From Streptomyces hilarionis (GTDB lineage: Bacteria > Actinomycetota > Actinomycetes > Streptomycetales > Streptomycetaceae), in the NCBI RefSeq assembly GCF_024539675.1, contig NZ_JAHHIT010000060.1, positions 1 through 62,341 of the forward strand: a stretch of DNA of 62,341 nucleotides, in the 5' to 3' direction. Within the stretch, counting starts at the first letter, position 1; the number at the start of each line of letters is the position of its first letter. The notes under the pieces were generated by a model. That model was not told where the DNA came from and made no database searches. It saw only the letters and a list, made by a program, of their open reading frames with translations. The translations under genes and the position numbers were made by a program. Shown one piece after another: positions 60,555 through 62,341 of this stretch.

Positions 60555-62110
60555 GCCGCCTTCGCCTCCTTCTCGCTCCTGTCGGCCTTCGCCGTCTGCT
60601 CGGCCTCGTCGGCCGTCTCCTCGCCCCTCCCGGCGTCCGCGCCTCGCGCGTCGTCGTTCCCCGCGCCGGTCGCCCTCCGTTCGAAGACGGCCATCTGGGT
60701 GGGCGGGCCGACCTCGGGGTCGTCCGGACCCACGGGCAGGAACGCGACGTCGTAGCCGTGCCGTTCGGCGACCGCGGCCGCCCAGGCGCGAAACTCCCGC
60801 CGGGTCCACTCGAAGCGGTGGTCGCCGTGCCGGGCGTGGCCGGCCGGGAGGCTCTCCCAGCGGACGTTGTACTCGACGTTCGGGGTCGTCACCAGGACCG
60901 TGCGCGGGCGGGCCGAGCCGAACACGGCGTACTCCAGCGCGGGCAGCCGGGGCAGGTCGAGGTGCTCGATCACCTCGCTGAGCACGGCCGCGTCGTAGCC
61001 CTTGAGACGGGCGTCGGTGTAGGCCACAGAGCCCTGGACGAGCTGGACGCGGGCGGCCTGCCGCTCCCCCATGCGGTCCAGCTTCAGACGGCGTGCGGCG
61101 ATGGCGAGGGCGCGCATCGACACGTCGACGCCGACGATCTCGGTGAACCGCGGGTCCTTCAGCAGCGCCTGCACCAACTGGCCCTGGCCGCAGCCGAGGT
61201 CGAGGACCCGGGCGGCCCCGGCGCGGGTCAGCGCGGAGACGAGGGCCTCGCGGCGCAGTTCGGCCAGCGGCGTCGGCTTCGGCTGCGTCTCGGCCTCCGC
61301 CTCGACGGCGTTGTCGATGGCGTCGACCTCGCTGTCCTCGGCCTCGGCGAGGCGGACGAGTTCCAGCCGCTCCGTCGCCTGCCGGGTCAGCGACCAGCGG
61401 CGGGACAGGAACCGGCTGGTGATCAGCTTCTGCTCGGGGTGGTCGGGCAGCCAGCCCTCACCGGCGCGCAGCAGCTTGTCGACCTCGTCGGACGACACCC
61501 AGTAGTGCTTGGCGTCGTCGAGGACCGGCAGCAGGACGTACAGGTGCCGCAGGGCCTGCGCGACGGTGAGGGTCCGCGACTCCAGAGTGAGGCCCACGTA
61601 CCGCGAGTCGCCCCACTGCGGGAAACGGGCGTCGAGGGCCACCGGTTCGGCGCTCACCCGCCAGCCGAGCGGTTCGAACAGGGCGTGGACGAGGCCGGGT
61701 CCGCCGCGGGCGGGCAGTGCGGGTATCGCGACGCGCAACGGCCGCGGCTGCGCGGGCAGTTCCGGCTTCGCCGCGCACACACCGCGCATGGCGCTGGAGA
61801 ACACGGCGCTCAGCGCTACGGCGAGCAGCGAGGAGGCCGCGTAGGGGCGGTCGTTGACGTACTGGGCGAGGGCCGCGTCGGGCGCGCCGCCGCGGCCCTT
61901 GCCCTTGCCGCGCCGGACCAGTGCCACGGCGTCCACCTCCAGCAGCAGCGCCGCCGTGCAGCGCTGGGCGTCGGCCTCGGGATAGAGGACGTGAGCCGTG
62001 CCGTAGGAGGTGGAGAACGCCTGCGCCCTGTCGGGATGCTTGTGCAGCAGGAAGCCGAGATCGGTCGCGGGGCGGTCGGGGGTGCCGGTGGTGCTCAGGG
62101 TCAGGAACAC
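60551..62110 (-). CDS. hen1: 3' terminal RNA ribose 2'-O-methyltransferase Hen1
   Basis: 519 aa from GTG 62110 (MFLTLSTTGTPDRPATDLGF). The N-terminal half activates the Pnkp ligase (FLLHKHPDRAQAFSTSYGTA, YPEADAQRCTAALLLEVD). The C-terminal half is a SAM methyltransferase, VLDLGCGQGQLVQALL, with the Hen1 metal site SEVIEHLDLPRLPALE and TTPNVEYNVRWESL, HGDHRFEWTRREF. It 2'-O-methylates the repaired 3' end so the RNA resists being cut again. The last 60 residues are a low-complexity charged tail. The upstream 230 bp contain its promoter, but no clear boxes were found. Confidence 0.92.
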   Translation of the reverse strand: MFLTLSTTGTPDRPATDLGFLLHKHPDRAQAFSTSYGTAHVLYPEADAQRCTAALLLEVDAVALVRRGKGKGRGGAPDAALAQYVNDRPYAASSLLAVALSAVFSSAMRGVCAAKPELPAQPRPLRVAIPALPARGGPGLVHALFEPLGWRVSAEPVALDARFPQWGDSRYVGLTLESRTLTVAQALRHLYVLLPVLDDAKHYWVSSDEVDKLLRAGEGWLPDHPEQKLITSRFLSRRWSLTRQATERLELVRLAEAEDSEVDAIDNAVEAEAETQPKPTPLAELRREALVSALTRAGAARVLDLGCGQGQLVQALLKDPRFTEIVGVDVSMRALAIAARRLKLDRMGERQAARVQLVQGSVAYTDARLKGYDAAVLSEVIEHLDLPRLPALEYAVFGSARPRTVLVTTPNVEYNVRWESLPAGHARHGDHRFEWTRREFRAWAAAVAERHGYDVAFLPVGPDDPEVGPPTQMAVFERRATGAGNDDARGADAGRGEETADEAEQTAKADRSEKEAKAA

Positions 62111-62341
62111 GGTGGGTGCCTTGGAGAGGTGGGATGGGAGCGGGAGCGCCGACAACGCGCTCGCCCGCCTGCCCAACGTATCGGCAACCGACCGGCGGCA
62201 CCCGGGAATTTCGGGGGCGCGCAGGCCCGTCCGCGCTGGTCGGACGCCGGACACGACCCCCGTCCGGACGGCGGGCGGGACCCGGCCTCGACGGCGGCTC
62301 CGGCACGCGTCCACGAACGGGCGGGGGCCACGGGGGGCGAG

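Noticed and set aside
1..62341. tRNA genes, rRNA genes or a CRISPR array
   Set aside because: No cloverleaf with conserved TTC-type loop and no regularly spaced identical repeats with spacers were found; the repeats present (R1-R3, octamers, YD codons) do not fit. In particular no tRNA lies at either island junction.

Overview
The window is high-GC actinobacterial DNA, almost certainly a Streptomyces chromosome. Signs of this are GC-biased third codon positions, many GTG starts, ATGA/GTGA coupled operons, Streptomyces-type families (DUF4236, DUF5999, DUF6299, DUF6368, an XRE-MurA fusion) and a chromosomal arginine deiminase and Pnkp/Hen1 neighbourhood.

Layout. (1) 1-1957 is core: a DUF4236 protein and an XRE-MurA-type enolpyruvyl transferase. 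(2) 1941-44067 is a 42-kb accessory island inserted exactly at the 3' end of the murA-type gene. A perfect 17-bp direct repeat of the last murA codons lies at both ends, and the hairpin terminator that presumably belonged to murA now lies beyond the right copy. (3) 44068-62341 is core again: DUF6299 and DUF5999 proteins, a CoA-dependent aromatic (probably 2-aminobenzoate) catabolic cluster with a PaaX regulator, an anti-sigma-type ATPase, ornithine carbamoyltransferase and arginine deiminase, a band-7/NAD-kinase-like operon, and the Pnkp/Hen1 RNA repair operon.

Inside the island, three same-orientation copies (R1 2.1 kb, R2 13.8 kb, R3 40.0 kb) of a roughly 0.2-kb repeat divide it into modules. 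R2 and R3 carry the 3' end of a TrmA/RumA-like RNA methyltransferase gene; R1 keeps a shorter piece. R1-R2 holds two decayed genes (PLD nuclease, SpoIIE phosphatase) and a probable defence locus. That locus has a 40-aa ORF coupled to a C-terminally anchored membrane protein, divergent from a fused type I-like methylase/specificity/HEPN-like protein. Convergent to the methylase is a sacsin-like GHKL ATPase. Its C-terminal NO VEIN (DUF3883) nuclease-like domain is cut off by one extra copy of an 8-bp tandem repeat, which looks like a phase-variation switch. R2-R3 holds a secreted RHS polymorphic toxin with an EndoU-like tip and its immunity gene, a divergent 2053-aa secreted DNRLRE/SGNH/LamG protein, an int/xis pair, IS elements and a three-gene block of unknown function that includes a PD-(D/E)XK-like protein.

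A recurring theme is insertion sequences with cargo. Two IS5-like, one ISKra4-like and one IS630-like element each carry a second gene between matched terminal inverted repeats. Two cargo genes belong to one coiled-coil/winged-helix family although they sit in different IS families. The other two (SMI1/KNR4 and DUF6368) are immunity-like or uncharacterised. Three of the four transposases carry an inactivating stop or frameshift; only the IS630 copy looks intact.

All functional calls come from reading the sequence and recalled family features; no database search was run.
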